Origin: Flavobacteriales bacterium
Lineage (GTDB): Bacteria; Bacteroidota; Bacteroidia; Flavobacteriales_F; PHOS-HE28
Length of the DNA stretch: 64,000 nt
Direction of reading: 5' to 3'
NCBI GenBank assembly: GCA_016705545.1
Contig: JADIYA010000010.1
Location: 62,001-126,000 of the forward strand
Below are positions 27,075 through 36,273 of this stretch, piece by piece (within the stretch, counting starts at the first letter, position 1; the number at the start of each line of letters is the position of its first letter). A program made the translations under genes and the position numbers. A model generated the notes under the pieces. It was not told the origin of the DNA, did not search any database, and was given only the letters and a program-made list of their open reading frames with translations.

Positions 27075-27953
27075 TCAGTAATCGCCCAACGTCTCTTCGA
27101 GCTGGCCTAGTGCGCTGGCGAGCTGCGCATCGTTCGGGGCGATGCCGTGCCAGGCATGGCTGTGCATCATGAAATCGACGCCCTGTCCCATTTCGGTGCA
27201 CATCAGCACCATCACGGGCTTGCCTTTTCCGGTGCGCCGTTTGGCCTCGGCCATGCAGGTGAGCAGCTTTTCCATGTCGTTGCCGTCGGTCTCCAGCACA
27301 TCCCAGCCGAAGGCCAGCCATTTCGCGTGCAGGTCGCCCAATGGCAGAACATCATCCACGTCGCCATCGATCTGGCGGCCGTTGCAGTCAATGGTGCTGA
27401 TCAGGTTATCGACCTTCTTCCCGGCAGCGTACATGGCCGCTTCCCAGATCTGGCCTTCCTGCAACTCGCCATCGCCGTGCAGGGTGTACACCAGCTTATC
27501 GTCGCCGTTGAGCTTCTTGGCCAGCGCTGCGCCGATGCCCACGCTGAGGCCTTGGCCCAAGGAGCCACTGGCCATGCGCACGCCGGGCAGGCCTTCGTGC
27601 GTGGTGGGATGCCCTTGCAATCGGCCATTGATCTTGCGGAAGGTGGCCAATTCGCTCACCGGGAAGTAGCCGCTCCGCGCCAGCACACTGTACCAGACCG
27701 GGCTGATATGACCGTTGCTGAGGAAGAATAGGTCCTGATCCCGGCCATCCATGTTCCATGAGGCGGGATCATGACGCAGGATGCTGAAGTAGAGGGCGGT
27801 GAAGAAATCGGCGCAGCCCAATGAGCCTCCGGGGTGGCCGCTCTGGCAGGCATGCACCTGCCGGACGATGTCCCGGCGCACTTGCGAAGCGATGCGTTGG
27901 AGCTCGCCTACGGAGCTGGCGGCGGAGGTGGCCGCGACCGGTGATGATGGCAT
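27075..27953 (-). CDS. Transketolase, N-terminal (thiamine-diphosphate-binding) subunit
   Basis: The 292-residue protein holds the PP-binding domain of transketolase: HACQSGHPGGSLGCADFFTA, FLSNGHISPVWYSVL, RMASGSLGQGLSVGIG and GDGELQEGQIWEAAMYA (the GDG...E TPP motif), followed by IDCNGRQIDG. I use the ATG at 27953; the frame is open to 28043, but the extra 30 residues look like untranslated leader. It would form a heterodimer with the C-terminal subunit at 24581-25531. The intervening VWA gene starts 78 bp after this stop. Confidence 0.9.
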   Translation of the reverse strand: MPSSPVAATSAASSVGELQRIASQVRRDIVRQVHACQSGHPGGSLGCADFFTALYFSILRHDPASWNMDGRDQDLFFLSNGHISPVWYSVLARSGYFPVSELATFRKINGRLQGHPTTHEGLPGVRMASGSLGQGLSVGIGAALAKKLNGDDKLVYTLHGDGELQEGQIWEAAMYAAGKKVDNLISTIDCNGRQIDGDVDDVLPLGDLHAKWLAFGWDVLETDGNDMEKLLTCMAEAKRRTGKGKPVMVLMCTEMGQGVDFMMHSHAWHGIAPNDAQLASALGQLEETLGDY

Positions 27954-28230
27954 GCGCGTTAGGCTGGCCAAAAGTAGCCGGGTGCCTCGGCGGCCTTCTC
28001 TGTGTGAAGAACTTTTGAAAAGAGCCGAGGCCTGCTGATGCAAGCGGGCAACGCCGAGGGTGCCTGAAGCGGTCTTATCACCGTCCGGTGCTTTTGGTTT
28101 TGGACCGGTTCGTCGAGGAGCGGGGGCCTAGGGGCTCCCGTTCCTGTTTCCGGGATTGCATTCCGTTCTGCGCGCCGCTCGTCGCTGGCAGAAGCGCAGT
28201 GCAGCCTGCATCAGACTTCACATCCCTTGA

Positions 28231-28270
28231 ACGCAACAGCCCCCGCGCTGTTGGGCGCGGGGGCTGCGTT
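28231..28270 (-). terminator. Terminator-like hairpin after the broken T9SS gene
   Basis: A 10-bp perfect GC stem (GCCCCCGCGC at 28239-28248 with 28255-28264) is extended by a 6-bp outer stem (28231-28236 with 28265-28270) after a 3-nt bulge. It lies 18 bp beyond the stop codon at 28288. There is no T-tract on the minus strand. The remaining sequence 28044-28230 shows no gene. Confidence 0.7.
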
Positions 28271-28287
28271 GATTGCGTTGTCCGAGC

Positions 28288-28725
28288 CTACTTCTGGATC
28301 ACTAGGCGCTCGTTGTAAGCGGTGCTTCCAGCAGTGATGCTCACCATGTAGAGGCCGTTGGCAAGAGCACCGTCGAGGTCGATCACGGTGTTCACGAAGC
28401 CATCCTGCACTGCGATGGTGCGGGCGATGGCGCGCTTGCCGTAGGCGTCGAAGATGTCAACGGTCACGGTTTCCACGCCTTCCTCAACGCTGCTCACATT
28501 CAGCATGAGCTGGTCGCCGCGGTTGGGGTTGGGGTACATGGCCATGCGCGCTTCGGTCGCAGTGCTCGCTTCCTCCTCTGCCATGCCGAAGCTGCAGGTG
28601 GTGGTGAGCAGGCACATGTCGCCCCAGAGCGGGTCGCTTACGGTGTTGGGGGTTCGAGTAACCACGCACCAGGTGCTGCCGTTGTTGAAGCTGGCGCGCA
28701 CATCCACCCGTAGGTCTTGTTGCAA
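28288..28725 (-). CDS. Fragment: C-terminal T9SS domain of the broken giant gene
   Basis: This frame encodes VDVRASFNNGSTWCVVTRTP and the T9SS type A sorting domain (EARMAMYPNPNRGDQLMLN to LVIQK). It joins the preceding fragment through one missing base at about 28708, shown by the paralogous copy, which has T at 38051 in an otherwise near-identical stretch. It has no start codon of its own worth trusting. Confidence 0.65.
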   Translation of the reverse strand: MQQDLRVDVRASFNNGSTWCVVTRTPNTVSDPLWGDMCLLTTTCSFGMAEEEASTATEARMAMYPNPNRGDQLMLNVSSVEEGVETVTVDIFDAYGKRAIARTIAVQDGFVNTVIDLDGALANGLYMVSITAGSTAYNERLVIQK

Positions 28726-30122
28726 GCAAGACCGTTGGTGTTCACCCAGTACTGTCCGGTGGCACTGGTCTTCAGGATCACCACGTTCTCAGCAGGCAGG
28801 CGGAAGCGGAACTGGTAGCGGTTCGCGTTCACCCAATTGCAGTTGGCATTCATGCGGCGCACGTTGCGGGCATGCACCAGCGAGGTGGTACCGATCGTGC
28901 GGGTCTGGCCGCAGCTCAGGTACTGGTTGCTGGGCAGGTCCATCAGCTTGGTGCGAGGGCACTGCGCCAGTACATCGTCCACGATCAGGCGGCAAGCCGG
29001 ACCCCAGTTGTTGTACACGCCGTTGATGCGGCCGCGCACCTTCACGTTGTACAGCGTGTTCTGCTGCAACTGGTTCCCCAGCCATGCGTTGAGTTGGAAG
29101 TGGCAAGCGCGGGTGGCGCTGGCGGGCAGGCCGTTGGTGGTGTTGTGGCTCTGGAAGCGCTTGAAGCTGTATCCGCCATTGGGCGCGTACCACCACATCT
29201 GGTAACCGCTGTTGGCGTTGTTATAGCCATACTCAGCGCTCACGTCGGTGTTCTCATTGGCCACTACGAACTCTCCTCCGCAGGGGCTCACCTTCCAGTC
29301 GAGCTTATCGCAGCTGGTGTAGATCAGGCGGTCGTCGCTCAGCGGCAAGCAGAAGCCTTCGTTGGCGGCGATCTGGCTCACGCTGCCTGAAGTGAATCCG
29401 CCGTTGCCGAAGATGTCGCGGCGGTTGTCGATGATGCGGCGCAGGGCACCATCGCCTTCGCGCAGCACATAGCCTCCACCAACGATGCCGTCACCGCCTG
29501 CATCCATCACCACCAGGTAGTAGCAGCCGTCGGGCAGGCAATTCAGGTTCGTGACCACCGCATTGTTCGGCAAGGTGTTGGGGCCCACATAGTACATGAG
29601 GGTGTTGGTGCCCTCCTGCCGGAACTCGTAGGAGATATCGTCGCCGTTCGCATCGGTCTGCACTTCCAAGGTGACCTCGTTCGTGCCGTAGTAGACCGTG
29701 ATGTCTTCCGTGTCCGTGCAGCCCAAGGAGCTCACCAGGATGTTGTAGGTGGTGGTCGCTGCGATGTTGTTGGCCGTTACGGTCGGCGTGTTGTCGATGC
29801 AGCAAAGGAAGGAGCCGCCGGTCCACGCATACACGATCTGCTCTACGCCGCCCGTGATGTTGATCACGTAGTCCTCCACCTCACCGAATGTCACGGCGAC
29901 ACAGGGGTCGACTTGTGCGTAGGTGGTTCCGTATATGCAACGCACGCGCATGCGGGTCGGGCCATTGAATGCCGTGAGCGGGATGGTGACGTTGCCGGCC
30001 GTGGTCTGCGGTTCCGGTGTCACTGCAAGACGCTCCAGCACACGCTCCGTGGCAGCGAACACGCCGTCGCGGTTGTAATCGATCCACACCGAGAGGTTCT
30101 CATCATCACCGTTTGTGGTCAC
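28638..30122 (-). CDS. Fragment: GEVED domain and conserved C-terminal region of the broken giant gene
   Basis: The frame begins inside a GEVED domain (VWIDYNRDGVFAATERVLER ... FGEVEDYVINI). It continues through the region shared with the upstream copy, for example LIYTSCDKLDW, VYNNWGPACR, CPRTKLMDLPSNQYLSCGQ and ENVVILKTSATGQYWVNTNG. The last residues after KTY at about 28710 are off-frame. Confidence 0.65.
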   Translation of the reverse strand: MTTNGDDENLSVWIDYNRDGVFAATERVLERLAVTPEPQTTAGNVTIPLTAFNGPTRMRVRCIYGTTYAQVDPCVAVTFGEVEDYVINITGGVEQIVYAWTGGSFLCCIDNTPTVTANNIAATTTYNILVSSLGCTDTEDITVYYGTNEVTLEVQTDANGDDISYEFRQEGTNTLMYYVGPNTLPNNAVVTNLNCLPDGCYYLVVMDAGGDGIVGGGYVLREGDGALRRIIDNRRDIFGNGGFTSGSVSQIAANEGFCLPLSDDRLIYTSCDKLDWKVSPCGGEFVVANENTDVSAEYGYNNANSGYQMWWYAPNGGYSFKRFQSHNTTNGLPASATRACHFQLNAWLGNQLQQNTLYNVKVRGRINGVYNNWGPACRLIVDDVLAQCPRTKLMDLPSNQYLSCGQTRTIGTTSLVHARNVRRMNANCNWVNANRYQFRFRLPAENVVILKTSATGQYWVNTNGLACNKTYGWMCAPASTTAAPGAWLLEPPTP

Positions 30123-31588
30123 GCTGATGGGATAGGTGCCGCCGGCACGCTCAGCACACTGTTGTCACCTGGGCAGACCGTGATGGGCTGCGCTCCGAAG
30201 CTGGTGATGGTCGGTGCTGGATTGGCCGTGAGGGTATACGCGGCAGGCGCCGAGGGGCAACCGCTGAAGGTGGCCACCACCGAGTAGATGCCATTGTTGG
30301 CCGTTGTGATGTCGTTCAGCGTCACGCTCTGCGTGGTCTGCCCGCCAATGGGTGCAGGTCCGCTCCAGAGCCAGCTGGTCGGTGTGCCCGAGACCGTGTT
30401 CGCCGTGAGCACGATGTCGTAACCAGCGCAGGTAGGCTGATCAAGAGTCACGTTCACAACCGGGGTCTCAATCGAACTCACCGTAGCGGTGGCCAGGAAG
30501 CTCGCGCCGCAATCATCGGTCACCAAGCAGGTCCAATCGCCCACGATGTTGGCCGATTGCGTCTGGGCGGTGCCCATCGTGTTGTTGCTCGGATCGTACC
30601 ACTGGTAAGTGAAGGGCGCTACGCCATCACCGGCATTGGCTGTGAGCAGAACGCTGCCGCCTGTGCAGTAAGAAGCCGTGCCCGGTGTGATGCTCGCTGT
30701 GGTCAGGGGGTCACCCACGGTCACGAGCACATCGGTTGATCCAGGGCAGGGGAAGGCCGTGCCAGTTGCGGTCACCGTGAAGTTGGTCGTCGCCGCCACA
30801 CCGCTGGCCAGCGGGTTGCTGATGAAGGCATTGTCCAGGTCATCAGCAGGAGTCCAGCTGTAGCTGGCACCGGCGATCTCTGGTGAACGCCAGCGGAACA
30901 CGCGGCCAACGGTCGGAGGCGTCACGCTGGTGTTGAAGGTGCAACGTTGCGCGTTGGTTGCGCCAGCGGTGGTGGTGTTCCAGTTCGTAGCCGTCGTACG
31001 GTTATTGAACTGCGTGTTTACGGTTCCTCCCAAGCCTACGTCGGCCGTGTTCGAAGTGGCGTTCCACGTCATCGGGCCGAAGTGCACCTCCACGAAGTTG
31101 GTGCTTTCGTGCAAGCGGATCTGGAAATTGATATTGTCACCTGTTCCGCCGGTTCCGAACTTCTTATAGCCGAGGAACTGGATTACGCACACCTGGTTGG
31201 GCGAGGTGCCAATGGTCTCCACACGGAGCGACGCGCCGGCTTGCGCCTGAATGTCACGGCCGAAGCCCGCCACGCGGTTGCGCAGGTGGGTAGGCGTGGT
31301 GACAGCGGTGCTCGCGAGCGGCGTGTATGCACTCGTCGAGTTCATGGCCACCGACGGTGTCAAGGTCGATTGGCCGAAGCTGATCCAGCCGTTGTTATTC
31401 ACTCCAATACGGTCGTACACCGTGCCGTTGAAGGTGAAGCTGAATCCGATCGGCGTTCCGGGACCGGTGACGGCGCTTGTCAACGGAGTCGCAGGGGTTG
31501 GTGAAGTACTGGTCATCCGAAGCGATATCGCCGAACAAGACCCCACCGCTGATCGGGGACCAGCTTCCCACGAATTGCTCGAAGGCAT
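30119..31588 (-). CDS. Fragment: Ig/PKD-like modules of the broken giant gene
   Basis: The frame carries a lectin-like beta-sandwich start (FSFTFNGTVYDRIGVNNNGW, ISFGQSTLTPSVAMN) and several Ig/PKD-like cell-surface modules (FTYQWYDPSNNTMG, GDWTCLVTDDCGASF, SWLWSGPAPIGGQTTQSVTL). It needs one indel at each end (about 31,480-31,500 and 30,120-30,170) to connect with its neighbours. Confidence 0.6.
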   Translation of the reverse strand: MPSSNSWEAGPRSAVGSCSAISLRMTSTSPTPATPLTSAVTGPGTPIGFSFTFNGTVYDRIGVNNNGWISFGQSTLTPSVAMNSTSAYTPLASTAVTTPTHLRNRVAGFGRDIQAQAGASLRVETIGTSPNQVCVIQFLGYKKFGTGGTGDNINFQIRLHESTNFVEVHFGPMTWNATSNTADVGLGGTVNTQFNNRTTATNWNTTTAGATNAQRCTFNTSVTPPTVGRVFRWRSPEIAGASYSWTPADDLDNAFISNPLASGVAATTNFTVTATGTAFPCPGSTDVLVTVGDPLTTASITPGTASYCTGGSVLLTANAGDGVAPFTYQWYDPSNNTMGTAQTQSANIVGDWTCLVTDDCGASFLATATVSSIETPVVNVTLDQPTCAGYDIVLTANTVSGTPTSWLWSGPAPIGGQTTQSVTLNDITTANNGIYSVVATFSGCPSAPAAYTLTANPAPTITSFGAQPITVCPGDNSVLSVPAAPIPSA

Positions 31589-32672
31589 AAGCCGGTACCG
31601 CAGGCGGCGTGGCGCTCACGGCGGTGGCCTGCAGCTGCGTGCTGCCGTTAGGGCAGATCTCGGCGGGATCGGCGGAGGCGATCACCAGCGGAGGCGCCGG
31701 GACGGCCAGGATGGTGGTGGTGCCGAGGTTGGCGACGCACTCAAGGTCATCCTCGTTCTGCAGGAGCACTTTCACCACATCACCCACAGCGAAGGGCCCG
31801 AGGTTCTCCAGGTAGGGTGCATTCAGTCCGGAGATGAAGACGGTGTCATTCGCGTTCAAGATGTAGCCGATCCGTGCTGAGTTGCCGCTGCCGTCGAAAT
31901 CCAGGCTCACGTCAATCGTGCTGGTGCAGATGTCGTAGGTGGCCGTGCCTGCCGGATTCACGCAAGGCTGCGTGCAGATCACCTCGAACTGCCAGCTGGT
32001 CTGCTGATTATCCTGGCAGCTGTTGCTGCCATCGGAGTCGATCACCAGCATCAGGGTGTCATTGATGGATTCAATGACGAGCTGTGGTGCTCCCAGATCG
32101 CTGAAGGATCCGCTCACCAGGAAGGGGCTGGTGTTCTCATCGGTGCCCGCGTAGGTGCGGATGATGTCGTTCGGGTCCATCGTACCCGCGATGAAGGTCA
32201 TCGTGAGGGTGCGCAGCGGATCGCTCGCGATGAAGACGAACACGCGCGGGTCGTTGTTCCCGTAGCAGTGGTTGATCTCCGTCGGCGGCGTGTCGCAGGT
32301 GATGAAGATCGGGCAATTGCCGAAGAAGGTGCCCAGATCGAGGTCCGCGATGGTGCCATTCGTCACCGTGATGGTCACATTGTCAGTGGCCTGCAAGAAG
32401 CTGCCGGAGGTGGGGATGGTGTTGATACCGATCACGGCGGGCACGGTCACCGGCGGGCCGGCGTTCACCGAGTATTCGATGTTGGCACTGCCACCGCTTC
32501 CGAAGCTGGTCACATCCACCTCGATGGTGTAGGTGCCACCGATGCAGTTGTCGATGATGTCGACAGTTGCCTCAGCCGGTGAGGGCGGGGGCTGCACGGT
32601 GAAGCAGTAATCCTCGGTCTCACCGAAGGTCTGTGCACACACGGACCTACAGGGACAGCTGTGTAATTGCAC
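31395..32672 (-). CDS. Fragment: CUB-like and DC-repeat modules of the broken giant gene
   Basis: The frame encodes the end of a GEVED domain (TFGETEDYCFTVQ), a DC-repeat module (IDNCIGGTYTIEVDVTSFGS) and a CUB-like module (NNDPRVFVFIASDPLRTLTM, IRTYAGTDENTSPFL). The CUB-like module is very close to the one at about 40,650-40,900 in the paralogous gene. The last 30 residues are off-frame. Confidence 0.6.
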   Translation of the reverse strand: MQLHSCPCRSVCAQTFGETEDYCFTVQPPPSPAEATVDIIDNCIGGTYTIEVDVTSFGSGGSANIEYSVNAGPPVTVPAVIGINTIPTSGSFLQATDNVTITVTNGTIADLDLGTFFGNCPIFITCDTPPTEINHCYGNNDPRVFVFIASDPLRTLTMTFIAGTMDPNDIIRTYAGTDENTSPFLVSGSFSDLGAPQLVIESINDTLMLVIDSDGSNSCQDNQQTSWQFEVICTQPCVNPAGTATYDICTSTIDVSLDFDGSGNSARIGYILNANDTVFISGLNAPYLENLGPFAVGDVVKVLLQNEDDLECVANLGTTTILAVPAPPLVIASADPAEICPNGSTQLQATAVSATPPAVPAYAFEQFVGSWSPISGGVLFGDIASDDQYFTNPCDSVDKRRHRSRNADRIQLHLQRHGVRPYWSE

Positions 32673-33855
32673 CGTACCCGCATGCGCGTGCTGCCCAACG
32701 TGGCGGTCAGCGGAACGGTGACGTTCGTGGTGTATGTGGCCGGGTTGGTGCCCGCATATCCATTACCAGGGGCGATCGAGGTGGAAGGGATGCTGGCTCC
32801 GGTGACGTTATCTGAACGCCATGCCGCCGGTTCCATCGAACCAGATGCCGATGCCCTACGGTATCGGTCCGCCGGTCGAGACGGAGACGGGAAGTCTGCA
32901 CACCTTGAAATGCCGGGTTCGGTGTCGTATACAGGTTGAACGTTCTGGCGTCGCAGGTCGGTTATTGGTCATCGTCCGACATTGAGACGGTCGATGCCCC
33001 ATTGTTGTTGCCGAAGCAATAGGTGAAGCACACGCACACGTTCGTGTTCAGGGTCACTAGCACCGGGGTGGTCGGTGTGGGCCGCCGCCCGGGTTGTTGC
33101 AGGTAATCGCGCAGCGGTAGTACTTGCTGGCGGTGGTGAGCTCACCTGTGGGTGCCCGTGCCCAAGGCTGGTCACGTTCACCGTGAACGCGGGTCATCCG
33201 CGCTCTGCCACTGGTAGGTGATGCCCGGAGATGCCACGACATCCTGCAGGGTCAAGCGTGAAATTGGTCCTCGCGCACGCGCTGCTGGCGGTGCTCAGCG
33301 TGGTGTTCACCGCTGGTGGAGCATCGCAGGCGGGACGGTCACCTCAATGGTGAGGCAGTCTCGTCCCCCTAGGGGGGCGTGCGCAGTTGGTCGCGTGTGG
33401 CGAAGCCGCCATCACCAGGTCCATTGACGCCGCGCGTCCACGGGTGGCGCAATGACGCATCGAAGGGCACCTGGCCGAGGGTCGCACCAGGATTGCGGTA
33501 CTGAGCGTTGACCTGCTCTCGGCATCGAGCCAGTCCTGCTCCTGGTTCCAGTCCACTCGGTAGATCCAAGCCATTGCCCCAGGTGCGAACGCAAGCAGGT
33601 GCGCTGGCCCACGCTAAAAACCAGGCAGTGCCCTGTTCACCGCAAGCGGGTAGGCGATGCCGCGCTGAAGTTGGTGTACAGGCCCGCATTGGATCCCGGG
33701 CCGGGCACGCAGGCTGCCGTGGTGTTGTTGATGGTACCCACCGCGCAAACGGTGATGTCCTCATCGGCCATCGTTGCAATGACGCCGGTTACGAATAGGT
33801 GCCGCATTGGCACACGCCAGTGGCCATGTCCACGAAGAGCGCCGTGGCAATGGTC

Positions 33856-34461
33856 TCATCGGCGGTAGCCGTGCAGGAGATGGTGCAACGGTAGTACTTG
33901 GCCGTGGTCTGGTTGGTCACTTGCGTGGCAGCCGGTGCCCAAGTTGGTCAGGTTCACGGTGAAGGCGGCGTCATCCGCGCTCTCCCATTGGTATTCGATG
34001 CCGGCTTCGGCGTATGCATTCGCCAAGCCCAGCGTGAAGTTCACCCCGTCGCAGGCGGTGCCTGGTCCGGTAACTGAGTTGGCAGCCGGTGGTGCGGCGC
34101 AGATGGGATAAGTGCTGTACCAAGCGAAGTACTCATCGCCGCTGGCGATCGGGCCAGGTGCGACCGTGGCCGTGGTGCGGTTGCCGGTGGCGGCCAATGG
34201 GCCTGCGCCGCTGGCTGCGCTTCGGGCCGTCCATGGGCCTGTGAGCGCATTGCTCTGGCCGATGAAGAGGTTCGGCTGGTCAGCGGAGGGGCCCAGGTTA
34301 TCCACCGCGTTATAAGCCATGCGCAAGCTCGGGTTGTTGCCATAGAGGCCGCCGAAGGTCTCGATGCGCAGCGCGCGGGTGCCGATGGCGTTGGTGCCGC
34401 TCGGGGCTCCCACATGCGGGCTTACGCCGAAGTCACGGTGGAGCCTTCCGTCATTGCGCAC
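33856..34461 (-). CDS. Fragment: Ig-like segment of the broken giant gene
   Basis: The frame encodes RALRIETFGGLYGNNPSLRM and an Ig-like module (YQWESADDAAFTVNLTNLGT) also found in the paralogous gene. It runs off-frame at 33930, where removing one base restores the reading QVTNQTTAKYYRCTISC. The stretch from 33856 down to 32836 is broken so often that no fragment longer than about 130 codons survives. Confidence 0.5.
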   Translation of the reverse strand: MRNDGRLHRDFGVSPHVGAPSGTNAIGTRALRIETFGGLYGNNPSLRMAYNAVDNLGPSADQPNLFIGQSNALTGPWTARSAASGAGPLAATGNRTTATVAPGPIASGDEYFAWYSTYPICAAPPAANSVTGPGTACDGVNFTLGLANAYAEAGIEYQWESADDAAFTVNLTNLGTGCHASDQPDHGQVLPLHHLLHGYRR

Positions 34462-34726
34462 CGGGTGGCCTGCCCATGTTCAACAGGTTATTCAAGAAGC
34501 CGATGCCGTCGTAGCTGTTGAAGGGGAAGTTGCGGGTCTGCGCGGTAGTTGCTCCGAAGAGGCGGTGGCTGATGGAGCCGTTCTCCACCCAGAAGGTGGT
34601 GCCGCCAGCCGAGCCCGCGTAGGTGGGGTGGTCGAAGGCCAGTGTGTTGCCGCCCATGTTGATCGGTCCCGTGAAAGTGGGCATCGGTGCGGCAGCGTAG
34701 AGCGTAAGGTTGTCCGTGAGGTTCAA
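34451..34726 (-). CDS. Fragment: short beta-rich segment of the broken giant gene
   Basis: This frame (LTDNLTLYAAAPMPTFTGPI, TLAFDHPTYAGSAGGTTFWV) joins the GxGY-repeat fragment upstream through one indel near 34,730 and the next fragment through one near 34,470. Confidence 0.45.
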   Translation of the reverse strand: MNLTDNLTLYAAAPMPTFTGPINMGGNTLAFDHPTYAGSAGGTTFWVENGSISHRLFGATTAQTRNFPFNSYDGIGFLNNLLNMGRPPGAQ

Positions 34727-36240
34727 TCCCCAAGCCCGACGGCGTTGGTCAGGCTATGCGCGTTGATGCGCCGGTTGGCGGGGATGAATGCGCTTTCCGT
34801 ATGCGTCACGTTCGTGGGCGCCGGGGCGAACCAGTTGTGGATCAGGTTGTAGAGGCTGGCGCGCGAGACCAAGGTGGCGTTGGTGGTGGCGCCACCGGCT
34901 CCGGTCGCAGGGTTCAGGCTCACGGTGGGTGCTGCCAGGTAACCGTAGCCAATGTTGGGGACGAACACACTCACGAGCATGCCGGTGGTGGCATCGATGT
35001 TCGCGCTGAAGGTGGGCAGGTGCGCAGGATTGAACACGCAGACTGCGCCTGCACCGCCGCCGCCGGTCAAGGTGATCGTTGGAGCGGAAAGGTATCCGGT
35101 TCCTCCAGCGGTGATGTTCACGGAGGTCACCTGGCCGCGGGTAACCACGGCAACGCCGGTGGCTTGGGTAATGGCGCCGCCGCCGCTGAAAGTCACGGTC
35201 GGGTTGCCGGTGTAGCCGCTGCCGCCCGCACTGCCTACGTTCTCCATCAGGTTCAAGAAGCCCGTAGGCAGCGAAACGCCGATGTTGGGAGCCGAGGTGT
35301 AGCCTACGCCACCGTTGGTGACCGCGACGCGAACACCTTGATCGGATGGGATGTTGATCGCGCCGACCACGGTGCCCAGGCCGCTCTTCTGGCCTTGGCA
35401 AACGGTGCCGAACATGTAGCTGCTCCACAAGTGGGCCACGGCTGTGGCGCCAGTGCCGGTGCCGCCGGCGATCGTCACCAAAGGAGCAACGCGATACCCG
35501 TTGCCAGGATCCGTGATGGTGATGGAGCGGAGGGTGCCGGTCACATCATCGATGTTGGGCGTGGCAGTAGCCGTAGTGCCGCCGGCTGGGGCGGCCGTAA
35601 AAGTGATTGTTGGGGGAGTGGCGCTGTTGTACCCGGTGCCCATGGCGTTCACCACTACGGTGGCCACGCTGCGGTTGATCAGGCCGCCATTGCAGACCGC
35701 GGTGTTGTCGATGCTGATCAAGCCATTGGTGGTGAGCGTGCCGGCCGTGTGGCCGAGGTTGTTCGTCACCAAGCTCTGGGTGGTGCTCACCGTGCTGTTG
35801 CCGGTGGTGGCGAAGAGCATATTCGGGATCATGCCGCGGCCGAGGAGGTCGCTCACGAAGGTGCCGGTGCCAGTGAACGCTTGAGGGCCACCGGAGCCGT
35901 TGAACCAGAGCACGGTTCCACCGGCTGCCAAATGGCAGAAGCCATTGTTGGTGAAGGTGCCGAGGATGTTGATCGTGGCGCCGCCTGTGGTGAGCGCAGC
36001 GGTTCCACCGCCGGTGTTCGCGATGAACTCTCCACCTGGATCAACCGTGAGGTTGGTCGCCGTGAGCGTATTCACCGTTCCACTGGGAACGGTGGTGGTG
36101 AGCCACTGCATCTTGCCGGCCACTGTAACGTTGCCATAGCTGAGGCTCTGGTTCACGACGATGGTGGAGCCAGCAGGGATGATCACATCATTGCCGCCGG
36201 GAGGCACCACGCCGCCCACCCAGCTGGCGGGCTGTTCCAA
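34723..36240 (-). CDS. Fragment: GxGY-repeat domain of the broken giant gene
   Basis: The longest intact fragment (505 codons). It begins like a G8-type or autotransporter-like beta-helix region (SWVGGVVPPGGNDVIIPAGS, SYGNVTVAGKMQW). About six repeats follow built around G-x-GY-x-x-AP (MGTGYNSATPP, GNGYRVAPLVTIAGG, GVGYTSAPNIG, GSGYTGNPTVTFSGG, GTGYLSAPTITLTGG, GYGYLAAPTVSLNP). No enzymatic motif is visible. Confidence 0.6.
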   Translation of the reverse strand: MEQPASWVGGVVPPGGNDVIIPAGSTIVVNQSLSYGNVTVAGKMQWLTTTVPSGTVNTLTATNLTVDPGGEFIANTGGGTAALTTGGATINILGTFTNNGFCHLAAGGTVLWFNGSGGPQAFTGTGTFVSDLLGRGMIPNMLFATTGNSTVSTTQSLVTNNLGHTAGTLTTNGLISIDNTAVCNGGLINRSVATVVVNAMGTGYNSATPPTITFTAAPAGGTTATATPNIDDVTGTLRSITITDPGNGYRVAPLVTIAGGTGTGATAVAHLWSSYMFGTVCQGQKSGLGTVVGAINIPSDQGVRVAVTNGGVGYTSAPNIGVSLPTGFLNLMENVGSAGGSGYTGNPTVTFSGGGAITQATGVAVVTRGQVTSVNITAGGTGYLSAPTITLTGGGGAGAVCVFNPAHLPTFSANIDATTGMLVSVFVPNIGYGYLAAPTVSLNPATGAGGATTNATLVSRASLYNLIHNWFAPAPTNVTHTESAFIPANRRINAHSLTNAVGLGD

Positions 36241-36273
36241 AGGCCGCCGGAACGCGCTGGCGGTATAAAGGGA

